In this document: one piece after another, positions 25,730-35,989 of the stretch | Layout: each line of letters starts with the position of its first letter | How positions within the stretch are numbered: the first letter of the stretch is position 1 | Source of the DNA: Ruminococcus sp. | GTDB taxonomy: Bacteria; Bacillota; Clostridia; Oscillospirales; Ruminococcaceae | Assembly: GCA_017470905.1 (NCBI GenBank) | Contig: JAFUXL010000010.1 | Coordinates: 1 to 64,000, forward strand | Reading direction: 5' to 3' | Length of the DNA: 64,000 nucleotides | Translations under genes and position numbers: made by a program | The notes under the pieces: model-generated | Told to the model about the DNA's origin: nothing | The model's input: the letters and a program-made list of their open reading frames with translations, nothing else | The model's database searches: none

Positions 25730-26842
25730 TTAATCACTATCATTTTCATCGTATTCGTCGCCGTATTTTTCAGCCATACGCTTTCTTGCCTCAGCAATGC
25801 GGTCACGGTTTTGCTTGTTCGACTCGGAGCGTGAAACCTTTTCTCCGTCATTTCCGCCTGTCTGCTGCTGCATCTCAGCCTGTTCCATAAGTCTCTGCAT
25901 GAAAGTTTTCTTTTCGGGGTGTTTTTCGGCATATTCTTTCATTTTCTGCTTTTCTTTCTCATTTATTACGGCAGTTCTTTCGGGGGTGAAGTATTGGTTA
26001 AGACCGAATGTAATCAGGAACGAGAAAAGAGACGACCATATCCAATAAAATCCGATACCGGCAGGGAGCGTGAAAGCAAGCCAAATCGACCATATGGGCA
26101 TAAGGTACATCATAGCGGACATACAGCCCATATTCTGCATATTGGGGTTGACCTTTTTCTGGTGCATCTGACTGTAAACGGAAGAGAGAAGCTGTGCAAG
26201 ACCTGCCGCAAAGGGGATAATGAACAATATTATTGACTCTCTGTTCCATGTATCGGGGTGAAATTCGGGGGTTTTACCGAGATTTGCGCCGAAAAGCGTA
26301 AATTTGCTGCTGAATTCCGAAACCACGTCCCTGAAATTCTCCGCAATATTCGTAAATGCATCGGGGTTCTTATCAAGCTGCTCCATAGTAAGCAGCTCGC
26401 ACCTTAAATTCTTCACATTGAAAGGCTTGTCCGCAAGACCCGATGCCACATCGACAGCGGCGGATATAACGGATTTGCTTATACGCAGTATATGGGTTAT
26501 CGGCTTGTAAACAACGTCAATAACGCCGAAAAGCAGTATCATCTGGATAAGAGCGGGCAGGCACGAAGCCATAGGGTTCACGCCCTCCTCCTGATACAGC
26601 TTCTGCTGTTCCTGCTGAAGCCTTTCGGGGTTGGTCGAATAGCTTTTTTTAAGCTTTTCGAGTTTTGGATTTAAAAGCTGCATTCTCGCAGCACTTTTCT
26701 GAGTTTTGTAATTCACGGGGAAGAGCAGGAGCTTTGTAACCACCGTGAAAACGATGATAGAAACGGCATAATTGCCGAACAAACTGTAGATAATGCTCAT
26801 AAGGTATCCGAAAGGGATACCGATAATATCATAAAGACCCAA
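25730..26842 (-). CDS. yidC: Membrane protein insertase YidC/Oxa1
   Basis: Inserts and folds inner-membrane proteins, alone or with SecYEG. The 370-residue protein has five hydrophobic segments (first at about 20-45, SIIVFTVVTKLLLFPVNYKT), the cytosolic hairpin KKSYSTNPERLQQEQQKLYQEEGVNP shortened here to its first part, and GMSAMMYLMPIWSIW-type later segments, then a basic/acidic tail. Unlike SpoIIIJ of Bacillus it shows no lipoprotein cysteine at the N-terminus. Follows yidD in the rpmH-rnpA-yidD-yidC-jag run. Confidence 0.95.
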   Translation of the reverse strand: MGLYDIIGIPFGYLMSIIYSLFGNYAVSIIVFTVVTKLLLFPVNYKTQKSAARMQLLNPKLEKLKKSYSTNPERLQQEQQKLYQEEGVNPMASCLPALIQMILLFGVIDVVYKPITHILRISKSVISAAVDVASGLADKPFNVKNLRCELLTMEQLDKNPDAFTNIAENFRDVVSEFSSKFTLFGANLGKTPEFHPDTWNRESIILFIIPFAAGLAQLLSSVYSQMHQKKVNPNMQNMGCMSAMMYLMPIWSIWLAFTLPAGIGFYWIWSSLFSFLITFGLNQYFTPERTAVINEKEKQKMKEYAEKHPEKKTFMQRLMEQAEMQQQTGGNDGEKVSRSESNKQNRDRIAEARKRMAEKYGDEYDENDSD

Positions 26843-26858
26843 TTAAAATACCTCACTA

Positions 26859-27152
26859 TCAGGATAAGTCGTCATTATCAGGCGTATACTCAGGCGGCTG
26901 CGGACAATCTGCGCCGAATTTCCTGACCCTGAATGTAAATTTTTCGGGAACATAGTCGATACCGCCCATAGACCACGGATTACAGCGCAGTATCCGCCAT
27001 ACGGCGAGGGCAAGACCTCTTGCTGCGCCGAACCTTTCGACGGCTCTGAGCGCATAACAGCTGCAGGTCGGGTAATACTTACACCTGGGGGGAGTAAGGG
27101 GCGATATAAATTTCCTGTAAAATTTTATCAGGGCGATAAAGATAAATCTCAT
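26859..27152 (-). CDS. yidD: Membrane protein insertion efficiency factor YidD
   Basis: Small protein (97 residues) assisting YidC. It begins [20 protein letters not shown] and carries the family cysteines and motif [19 protein letters not shown] plus [21 protein letters not shown] overlapping the rnpA stop (27161) is an alternative start; the ATG at 27152 matches the usual family N-terminus. No good Shine-Dalgarno is visible, suggesting coupling to rnpA. Confidence 0.93.
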   Translation of the reverse strand: MRFIFIALIKFYRKFISPLTPPRCKYYPTCSCYALRAVERFGAARGLALAVWRILRCNPWSMGGIDYVPEKFTFRVRKFGADCPQPPEYTPDNDDLS

Positions 27153-27157
27153 AGAGG

Positions 27158-27511
27158 TCACTTCTGCATTTTCTTGATATTTTTAACTATATCGGGAACG
27201 CCGTGCTTCTGCATATACAGACAATACTCGTCCGATTTTATCTCGCACAGAGCGGCTCTTGCCACGATTACAACATCAATTCCAATCGGCAAATCCTTTT
27301 CATAAAGCCTGTAGGCAAGCCTTATAAGCCTCTTTGCCCTGTTTCTGCAAACAGCGTTTCCGATTTTTTTTCCTGCGGCAATGCCGAGGCGGTTAAAGGG
27401 TCTGCTGTTTGGCCTGACATATATGACCGAATATTTTGACGGGATATAGCGGCCGTTTCTGTACAGACCGAGAAAATCCCTGTTATCCTTAATAATCTGA
27501 GTATAAAGCAT
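27158..27511 (-). CDS. rnpA: Ribonuclease P protein component
   Basis: Protein subunit that helps the RNase P RNA cut tRNA leaders. The 117 residues contain the RNR signature [18 protein letters not shown]. Lies downstream of rpmH, separated by a strong hairpin with T-run, so expression would be lower than rpmH. No convincing Shine-Dalgarno precedes the ATG. Confidence 0.95.
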   Translation of the reverse strand: MLYTQIIKDNRDFLGLYRNGRYIPSKYSVIYVRPNSRPFNRLGIAAGKKIGNAVCRNRAKRLIRLAYRLYEKDLPIGIDVVIVARAALCEIKSDEYCLYMQKHGVPDIVKNIKKMQK

Positions 27512-27602
27512 AATAATACCAATTACAAATCATGCACATAAGAAAAAATGTGCGGTGTGTTTAAGCCGTCTGTCCCTGTATTCAGGAGAAATCAGGCGAT
27601 TC

Positions 27603-27641
27603 TTAATAAAAAAGACCACAAAAAACAAATTTTGTGGTCAG
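27603..27641 (-). terminator. Terminator/attenuator after rpmH
   Basis: Minus strand: GACCACAAAA (27639-27630) pairs with TTTTGTGGTC (27623-27614), followed by TTTTTT. It sits six bases after the rpmH stop and before rnpA. Confidence 0.88.
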
Positions 27642-27646
27642 CTTCG

Positions 27647-27781
27647 TCAGTGAGTTAATCTTGCTCTGCCCTTAGATCTTCTACGAGCTAAAACCTTTCT
27701 GCCGTTTCTTGTAGCCATTCTCTTCATGAAGCCATGCTCCTTTTTTCTGTGGAGCTTTTTGGGCTGATATGTTCTTTTCAT
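27647..27781 (-). CDS. rpmH: Ribosomal protein bL34
   Basis: 44 residues, [20 protein letters not shown] and onward, the standard bL34 sequence. GAGGAGG precedes the ATG at 27781; an open frame extends upstream but lacks a start signal. Strong promoter at 27878-27906. Confidence 0.98.
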   Translation of the reverse strand: MKRTYQPKKLHRKKEHGFMKRMATRNGRKVLARRRSKGRARLTH

Positions 27782-27877
27782 ATTCAGAGTCCTCCTCTCG
27801 GTCAGTATTGATACAGGGATATAAAATCCCGATTCTGTAAAACCATGTGACAAACATCATCACAACTACACTATAAG

Positions 27878-27906
27878 ATTATAATTCAAAAAAATCGGAA
27901 TGTCAA
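27878..27906 (-). promoter_or_regulatory. Promoter of rpmH
   Basis: Minus strand TTGACA (27901-27906), 17-bp spacer, TATAAT (27878-27883): full consensus. Confidence 0.9.
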
Positions 27907-28003
27907 GCTTTTTTCGGAAAAATTTTTTAATTCGTGATATTTTTATTTATTTTAACATAAAACCGTATGCTTTTTCTTTCCGGCATGATTGGGCAAATCT
28001 GAA

Positions 28004-28125
28004 ATTTTTCGTAATAATACACAAAAAACATAATAAAAACCATGTTTCCCCTCAGTCTGCGGCGAGGAGGAACCAAGACAAAATATAAAAATTTTTTTGT
28101 ATTATTAAAATGCTGATTATGCTTT
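28004..28125 (-). repeat. MITE-like element, copy g
   Basis: AATAATACACAAAAAACATAA, then a degenerate hairpin (GTTTCCCCTCAGTCTGCGGCG...AGGAGGAAC), AAGACAAAATATAAAAATTTT and a right end TTAAAATGCTGATTATGC. Reverse orientation, in the rpmH-dnaA gap. Confidence 0.55.
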
Positions 28126-28320
28126 CTGTTTTTTCAACCTCTGCGATGTTGAAATGTTGAAAGAATTGTTGAAAACCCGTAAAGGGACTGTCCGACCTGG
28201 TTTCCCGCCCCATGTTTTTTGCCTGTATTCAGCCGTTTATCCGACCCTATACAAAAACCGTCGGGATTTCAACAAATTGTTAGTTAAGATGTTGAAAATA
28301 TCATTTTTTAAAAGCGGCAA
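28126..28320. other. Left part of the replication origin (box cluster upstream of dnaA)
   Basis: Five TGTTGAA/TTCAACA motifs: three TGTTGAA in a row near 28148-28175, TTTCAACA near 28268 and ATGTTGAAAAT near 28290. The arrangement of boxes both before and after dnaA resembles the bipartite origin of Bacillus subtilis. No gene is seen in 27854-28647. Confidence 0.65.
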
Positions 28321-28450
28321 CTCCCATACCGCCGCCAGCGGCACAGGGATAAGCAAAAAATATCCTCCTCCGTCCGCCGCAGGCTGACGGAACACACAAA
28401 AAATAACTTGCCTGCTTTCGTTTTTCGGATAATTTTTTTGAAAATACTAT

Positions 28451-28479
28451 TGCATTTTCGGCGCAAATATGTTATAATA
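28451..28479 (+). promoter_or_regulatory. Promoter of dnaA
   Basis: TTGCAT (28451-28456), 17-bp spacer, TATAAT (28474-28479). It leaves a leader of about 160 nt before the dnaA ATG. Confidence 0.78.
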
Positions 28480-28647
28480 TAACTGCATTATTAATAAGAG
28501 AGCAGTGCTGATAAAAAATTTTTTTAACATCTTACGGCTCTGTCCGCATCAGGCAGTTTTCTGAACGGTTTTCATGCGTTGTCTTCCGTGCTTACTGCAA
28601 TACAACGACAGCACAGCTTTCTTCATAAATTTTAACGGAGGTATAAC

Positions 28648-30018
28648 ATGAACTCATTTGAGGAAGTCTTTGAAAACGTAAAGAAATACTGCCTTGAAAA
28701 CAACAAAATCCCCGAAATAGGGCTTAAAACATGGATAGACCCGCTGACCCCCGTCAGCTTCGACGGCTCTGATGCAGTATTCAGCGTACAGACCGATTTC
28801 CAGAAAAATATCGTAATGACCACTTACGAGACGATTCTCAGCGAGGCTTTCTACAACGTCCTCGGGCTAAAGGTGAACATAACCATAAATGTCGAGTCCG
28901 AAGAACCGCTGCCGCCCCCCACACCTACATATGCGGAGCTTGACCAGAAGAACGAGGAGCTTGAGCAGTCCTATAAATTCGCAAATTACGACTATACATT
29001 CGATACGTTCATCGAAGGTCCGTCAAACAGCTTTGCCCTTGCGTGCAGCAAATCCGTTGCGAAAAACTGCGGAGAAAGAGAAGTCCCCGGATATAACCCC
29101 CTCTTCATATACGGCCCGTCGGGAATGGGAAAAACCCACCTCATAACGGCAATCGCAAACGAGGTAAGGAAAAACCAGCCCGATTTCAACGTCGTCTACG
29201 TCACGAGCGAAACCTTCGGAAATGACCTCATCGCCGCAATAAAAACCAACCTCATATCCGATTTTCAGGAAAAATACCGCAACGCCGACATTCTCCTCGT
29301 AGACGACATTCAGTTCTTTGCAGGAAAGGAACGAATGCAGGAGGAATTTTTCCACACCTTCTACAAGCTGCATCAGGAGGGAAAACAGGTGGTCATAACC
29401 TCCGACAAGCCGCCGAAGGAGCTGATTACCCTCGAAGCAAGGCTGAGGACACGCTTTGAGGGCGGTCTTATAGCCGATATATCAGCCCCCGACTACGAGA
29501 CAAGACTTGCAATCATAAACCGCAAATCCGAGCTTCTCGACCTGCGTATGCCGCCTGAGGTGTCCGAATTTATGGCAAACCGCCTGAAATCCAATATCAG
29601 ACAGCTTGAGGGAGCTGTGATGCGGCTGAAAGCAATAACGCACTTTGCAGGCAACCCCATAAGCATATCAATGGCACAGAGCGTAATAAGAGATGTCCTG
29701 ACCGATGAACAGCCCATTCCGATAACGGTTGAGAAAATAATCTCCGAGGTTTCGACCGTATACGGCGTATCTCCCGAGGACATACGCTCGAATAAACGCT
29801 CCCAGCAGGTATCTATCGCCCGAAAGGTCGCAATATATGTCGTAAGGGAGATAACCCAGATGCCGCTTGCGTCAATCGGCACGGAGTTCGGCGGAAGAGA
29901 CCATTCGACCATTGTCTACTCGGTCAACAGCGTCACGGAAGCCATCAACAAAGACCAGAATCTGAATACTCTTGTGAGTGATATAATCAAGAATATCAAG
30001 GACAAAAGCAAGCCCTGA
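28648..30018 (+). CDS. dnaA: Chromosomal replication initiator protein DnaA
   Basis: AAA+ initiator that binds DnaA boxes and melts the origin. The 456 residues have domain I (1-85), a linker with PPPTPTYAELDQ, the ATPase with Walker A GPSGMGKTH and Walker B ILLVDDIQF, and the C-terminal helix-turn-helix with GGRDHSTIVYSV. Where E. coli has DHTT in the base-reading helix, this protein has DHST. ACGGAGG precedes the ATG. Box-rich DNA lies on both sides. Confidence 0.98.
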   Translation: MNSFEEVFENVKKYCLENNKIPEIGLKTWIDPLTPVSFDGSDAVFSVQTDFQKNIVMTTYETILSEAFYNVLGLKVNITINVESEEPLPPPTPTYAELDQKNEELEQSYKFANYDYTFDTFIEGPSNSFALACSKSVAKNCGEREVPGYNPLFIYGPSGMGKTHLITAIANEVRKNQPDFNVVYVTSETFGNDLIAAIKTNLISDFQEKYRNADILLVDDIQFFAGKERMQEEFFHTFYKLHQEGKQVVITSDKPPKELITLEARLRTRFEGGLIADISAPDYETRLAIINRKSELLDLRMPPEVSEFMANRLKSNIRQLEGAVMRLKAITHFAGNPISISMAQSVIRDVLTDEQPIPITVEKIISEVSTVYGVSPEDIRSNKRSQQVSIARKVAIYVVREITQMPLASIGTEFGGRDHSTIVYSVNSVTEAINKDQNLNTLVSDIIKNIKDKSKP

Positions 30019-30426
30019 CTTTCAACAATCTTTCAACAGCCAAAAATTGTTGAAAGTGTTTAACTAACAGCTTTCAACAATTTTTTCAACAGTGTGTTGA
30101 AAAAATTGTTGAAAACTTTTCGGACTATTTTAAGCCTTTTGGAGGCTTTCTCAACAGGTTTTCAACAGGTTTTCAACAGGTTTCAACAATTCGCTTTCAA
30201 CACTTTCAACTTGTTGAAAGTTAAATAAATTAAACAGTCGAGTTTTCAACCAAGTTTTCAACAATTTTTTCACATTTTCTCAACAGTTTCAACAGGCTAA
30301 AATCTTTAATCAAAGTTTTCCACATTTTTCCACAATTTCTCAACAGTCCATTGTTGAAAACTTTTGGCTATATATAGCCTTAAACGGGCTAAACTAACTT
30401 TTCAACAGCCCCTACTACTACTACTA
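30019..30426. other. oriC: DnaA-box array and DnaA-trio unwinding site
   Basis: Between dnaA and dnaN I count about 19 TCAACA cores in both orientations (many within TTTTCAACA) and two TTTTCCACA motifs near 30317-30335, but no TTATCCACA. The array ends with TTTTCAACA at 30399-30407, a GCCCC cluster and five CTA repeats at 30412-30426, then AT-rich DNA. This order (box, GC cluster, CTA trio, AT-rich) is the basal unwinding system described in Bacillus subtilis. Initiation most likely occurs here. The rest, to 30550, is AT-rich without a gene. Confidence 0.88.
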
Positions 30427-30550
30427 CATATATTATCTTATCTTATTCTTTGAAAAAGCTCAAAAAATTTTTCCAGGAAAAGAATTTTTTTCATGAAGAA
30501 AAAATCATAAAAAAATCTTCATGAAAGATAAATTTCATACGGAGGTAAAA

Positions 30551-31651
30551 ATGAATTTTGTATGCAACAGGATAGCTCTCAGCGATGCTATCACAAATGT
30601 GTCAAAGGCAGTATCTGCAAAATCAACGATACCTGCCCTTGAAGGAATAAAAGTAAGTGTTTTTCACGAAAGAGTCGAGCTTACGGCATATAACCTCGAA
30701 CTAGGAATAAAAACATCAATAAGCGCAGATACGGACGGCGAGGGGGAATTTGTCGTAAATGCAAGGCTTTTCAGCGAATTTACAAGAAGAATGTCAGGCG
30801 ATGCGATAAGCTGCCGTGCAGAAGAAAATGTACTCAGGCTTTCATGTACATCGACCGAATGCAGCTTTCCGACGGTATCTGCCGGAGAATTTCCCGACCT
30901 GCCGGTTGTGGACACGGAAAAAAGCTTTTCCGTAAAGCAGAAAACACTCAAATCCATGATAAACATGACAAGCTATGCCGCATCGGTAAAGGACAGCAAG
31001 CCTATACTCACAGGAGAGCTTTTTGACATATCCGGCAATACCTTCAATCTCGTTGCAATAGACGGCTTCCGCCTTGCGATAAGGAGCGAAAGAACGGAAT
31101 ATGCCGACAGCCTTAAATTCGTAGTGCCTAAAAAGGCTCTCCAGGAAATATCCTCTCTCATAAAGGACGATGCGGACAGGGACTGTATCGTATGCACCAA
31201 CGACAAGCACATAATATTCGAGATAAACGACGTGATAGTCATCTCACGTCTGCTCGAAGGTCAGTTCCACAACTACAGACTCAGCATACCCACAAGCCAC
31301 AAGACCGAAGTCCTGATAAACAAGAAGGATTTCATAACCAGTCTCGACCGATGTTCGCTCATAGTTGACGAGAAGAATAAAGCACCCGTCCGCTTCGAGG
31401 CAGACGGCGGAATAGTAAAAATAAGCTGCAAGACGGGAATAGGAAAGATAAACGACATAATAAACGCCGATATTTCGGGCGATGCCATAACCATAGGCTT
31501 CAACAACAGACTCCTGCTCGATGCTCTTAGGGCTGCGGAGGGCGACAAGGTAAGACTTCGCTTCAGCGGAGCAAACAAGGTAATAGAAATACTCCCCCCC
31601 GAGGGCGAAAGCTATATATTCCTCGTTATGCCCATACAGCTGAGAAACTGA
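30551..31651 (+). CDS. dnaN: DNA polymerase III sliding clamp (beta)
   Basis: Ring-shaped processivity clamp. The 366 residues begin MNFVCNRIALSDAITNVSKA and end LVMPIQLRN, as usual for beta clamps of three repeated domains. CGGAGG lies before the ATG at 30551; an in-frame ATG at 30521 is in the AT-rich origin flank and lacks one. Confidence 0.97.
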   Translation: MNFVCNRIALSDAITNVSKAVSAKSTIPALEGIKVSVFHERVELTAYNLELGIKTSISADTDGEGEFVVNARLFSEFTRRMSGDAISCRAEENVLRLSCTSTECSFPTVSAGEFPDLPVVDTEKSFSVKQKTLKSMINMTSYAASVKDSKPILTGELFDISGNTFNLVAIDGFRLAIRSERTEYADSLKFVVPKKALQEISSLIKDDADRDCIVCTNDKHIIFEINDVIVISRLLEGQFHNYRLSIPTSHKTEVLINKKDFITSLDRCSLIVDEKNKAPVRFEADGGIVKISCKTGIGKINDIINADISGDAITIGFNNRLLLDALRAAEGDKVRLRFSGANKVIEILPPEGESYIFLVMPIQLRN

Positions 31652-31716
31652 CAAAATGCCCTTATTCTCTGTAAAATGTGGAGGATTATAAAATCTTTGC
31701 GGCGGAAAGGAAAGCT

Positions 31717-31923
31717 ATGTCTGAAATTAAAATAAAAACCGAATTTATAAAACTCGATGCGCTCCTGAAATTTGCGGGGCTTGCCGATACGGGCGGAGAA
31801 GCAAAGCTCCTCGTGCAGAACGGACAGGTACTCGTAAACGGGGAAATATGCACGATGAGGGGAAAGAAAATCCGTGCCGGCGACCGTGTTTCCGTGAACG
31901 GAGAAGAGGTAACCGTCATTTGA
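31717..31923 (+). CDS. yaaA: S4-domain RNA-binding protein YaaA
   Basis: A 68-residue S4 RNA-binding protein found between dnaN and recF in many Firmicutes; linked to ribosome assembly in some, but its role here is not known. The S4 motif runs [20 protein letters not shown]...[19 protein letters not shown]. The ATG at 31717 follows GGAAAGGAAA; an upstream GTG at 31678 is less likely. Its stop overlaps the recF start. Confidence 0.88.
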   Translation: MSEIKIKTEFIKLDALLKFAGLADTGGEAKLLVQNGQVLVNGEICTMRGKKIRAGDRVSVNGEEVTVI

Positions 31924-33038
31924 TAATAACTCATGCAGAAACGGACGGCTTTAAAAATCTGAAAGAAATATCCTTTGACCCCGACCCGAAGTATAATATA
32001 ATCACGGGCAGGAACGCACAGGGAAAGACAAATCTCCTTGAGGTCATGTGGATAATGTCGGGCTGCAAAAGCTTCAGAGGCTCAAAGGAAAAAGATTATA
32101 TAAGCCTTGAAAAAAACCGTATGTCCGCAGGGATAAAAATTCTCGACAGCGTTAGGGAGCAGACCATAAAACTGGAGATGACAAGGGACAGGAACGCACC
32201 CAAGACAATCCTTCTCAACGGTGTCAGGCAAAAAGGCACAAAGGCTCTTTTCAATACGTTCAAATGCATTGCCTTTATCCCCGACGATACCGAGATTATC
32301 AAAGGCTCTCCCGAAAGACGCAGAAGCTTTGTGGACATGGCGGCATCACAGCTTGAGCCGAGGTTCATATCCCATATAAACCGCAGCAATTCCGTCATGA
32401 ACCAGAGAAACTCCCTCCTGAAACAGATAATGAACGGCGCAGACCGCAGCATACTCGAAATATGGGACAGACAGGCATCGCATGAGGGCGCAGTAATATC
32501 CTATATGCGAAATTCCTACGTCGAAAAAACCAGCGAAATATGCGGAAAGCTCTACCGCATGATTTCCGGCGGCAGTGAAACCATGCAGCTTGAATACAAG
32601 TCAAATGTTTTCGGCAAAGAAGATTTCCTCACCCCCTGCGGAGATGCCGCATACGAACAGTACTACAGAAAACTGCGTGAGTCCGCAGAATACGACATAC
32701 GCACAGGCTCTACGCATTCGGGCGTGAACCGTGATGAGATAATCATAAAAATCAACGGACTGAGCGCAAAGGACTATGCCTCACAGGGTCAGATAAAATC
32801 CGCCGCCCTCGTCATGAAGCTTGCACAGGCGGAGATATTCATGCAGAGGTCGGACGATGCCCCCGTGATTTTCCTCGATGACGTAATGGGAGAGCTTGAC
32901 GAGAACAGACAGAGATTTGTATTCGACATAATCAAAAATATGCAGGTGTTCGTCACAACCCCGAACGCAGGCTCGCTGCTGCCCGAAATAAAGGGCAGAA
33001 TAATGCACATAAGCGATGGGAGGATAACAGATGCATGA
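31920..33038 (+). CDS. recF: DNA repair and replication protein RecF
   Basis: SMC-like ATPase loading RecA at gaps. The 372 residues have Walker [16 protein letters not shown], the signature region near [13 protein letters not shown] and Walker [14 protein letters not shown] set the start at TTG 31920, overlapping the yaaA stop (TTGA), because translation from there gives the usual N-terminus up to the P-loop; AGAGG lies ten bases upstream. Confidence 0.93.
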   Translation: MIITHAETDGFKNLKEISFDPDPKYNIITGRNAQGKTNLLEVMWIMSGCKSFRGSKEKDYISLEKNRMSAGIKILDSVREQTIKLEMTRDRNAPKTILLNGVRQKGTKALFNTFKCIAFIPDDTEIIKGSPERRRSFVDMAASQLEPRFISHINRSNSVMNQRNSLLKQIMNGADRSILEIWDRQASHEGAVISYMRNSYVEKTSEICGKLYRMISGGSETMQLEYKSNVFGKEDFLTPCGDAAYEQYYRKLRESAEYDIRTGSTHSGVNRDEIIIKINGLSAKDYASQGQIKSAALVMKLAQAEIFMQRSDDAPVIFLDDVMGELDENRQRFVFDIIKNMQVFVTTPNAGSLLPEIKGRIMHISDGRITDA

Positions 33039-33300
33039 TGCAGTGTATCTCCACATAGGGAATAATTTCTCCGTCCGAACCGACAGCATAGTCGGAATAT
33101 TCGACATGGACAACACAACTGTTGAAAAATGCACCAAAACACTCCTCGAAAAAGCCGAAAAGGACGGCATATGCGTCTATGCAACCGAAGAACTCCCCAA
33201 AAGCTTCATAGTAACCGTCAGAAACGGCGAAACCAGAGTATATATATCGCAGCTTGCGGCATATACGCTGAAAAAGCGTCTCGCTGCGGGGGGATTTTAA
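33031..33300 (+). CDS. remB: DUF370 protein, RemB (YaaB) type
   Basis: 89 residues, of the RemA/RemB family; RemA activates biofilm and osmoprotection genes in Bacillus subtilis. It begins with the family pattern YLHIGNNFSVRTDSIVGIFDMD. It overlaps the recF end by eight bases and lies between recF and gyrB, as yaaB does in Bacillus. Confidence 0.88.
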   Translation: MHDAVYLHIGNNFSVRTDSIVGIFDMDNTTVEKCTKTLLEKAEKDGICVYATEELPKSFIVTVRNGETRVYISQLAAYTLKKRLAAGGF

Positions 33301-33307
33301 ATAAACT

Positions 33308-33366
33308 GGGTTTTCAACAGTTTTCCCAACATTTCAACACTTTCCGCATATGTATGTTGAAAACCC
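33308..33366. repeat. Inverted pair of TTTTCAACA boxes before gyrB
   Basis: GGGTTTTCAACA (33308-33319) is repeated exactly in reverse complement at 33355-33366, with a further TTTCAACA between. The 33301-33487 gap has no other gene. Confidence 0.6.
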
Positions 33367-33469
33367 CACCCGGATAACGGCGGTTTTCCGCAGATTTTGC
33401 CGCATACGGGCGATATGCGGAAATACCGTGCATAAACTGACTTCCGTGCCGTGAAACAGCGGCAATTGA

Positions 33470-35413
<1,944 letters not shown>

Positions 35414-35418
35414 ACCGC

Positions 35419-35970
35419 ATGAAAGAAAATTATAGACTCGAAAAAGAATATAAAATATCCGTTGATATATTCCGTGAGGGATACAGGGAGTATCAGAAAA
35501 AATACGTATACCCGAAAAGTTATGTATTCATGGGGCTTTTCGCACTGCTTGCGGCGGATTTCATCTATGCAGCCGTAAGAGAACCGGATAATCTGATGTC
35601 ATACCTGCTTGTGGTGGTATGCCTCGGATTTGCCGTCAGGGAGTGGTATAACCCCCGAAAAATCCGCCGCAGTCTCGTTGAAACCTATGCCGGAGCAGGT
35701 CAGCCCGTCTACAAAATCTCGGTGGGTGACGGATTTGCGGATATATCGACGGTATCCGAACCGGCTGAAAACAACGGGGAAAATGCGGACGAAGAATACG
35801 CACTGCCCGAGCCTACGAGAATACCCTCTGACGGGCAGATGAATATTCTTGAATACGAACAGTTTTTCCTGCTCGTGTACGGAAAGTCGGTATTTTATAT
35901 AATCCCCTCACAGGATTTCACGGAGGACGAAAAAAAGATAATCAGATGCCTGAAAAACCGGGAAATCTGA
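35419..35970 (+). CDS. YcxB-like membrane protein
   Basis: A 183-residue protein with two adjacent transmembrane segments (about 36-53 and 61-78) and a cytosolic C-terminal region ending EYEQFFLLVYGKSVFYIIPSQDF, the pattern of the YcxB family, whose function is unknown. It is inserted between gyrB and gyrA, five bases after gyrB and twenty before gyrA, so it is probably in the same transcript. Confidence 0.7.
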   Translation: MKENYRLEKEYKISVDIFREGYREYQKKYVYPKSYVFMGLFALLAADFIYAAVREPDNLMSYLLVVVCLGFAVREWYNPRKIRRSLVETYAGAGQPVYKISVGDGFADISTVSEPAENNGENADEEYALPEPTRIPSDGQMNILEYEQFFLLVYGKSVFYIIPSQDFTEDEKKIIRCLKNREI

Positions 35971-35989
35971 GATACGGAGGTAAAAAATC

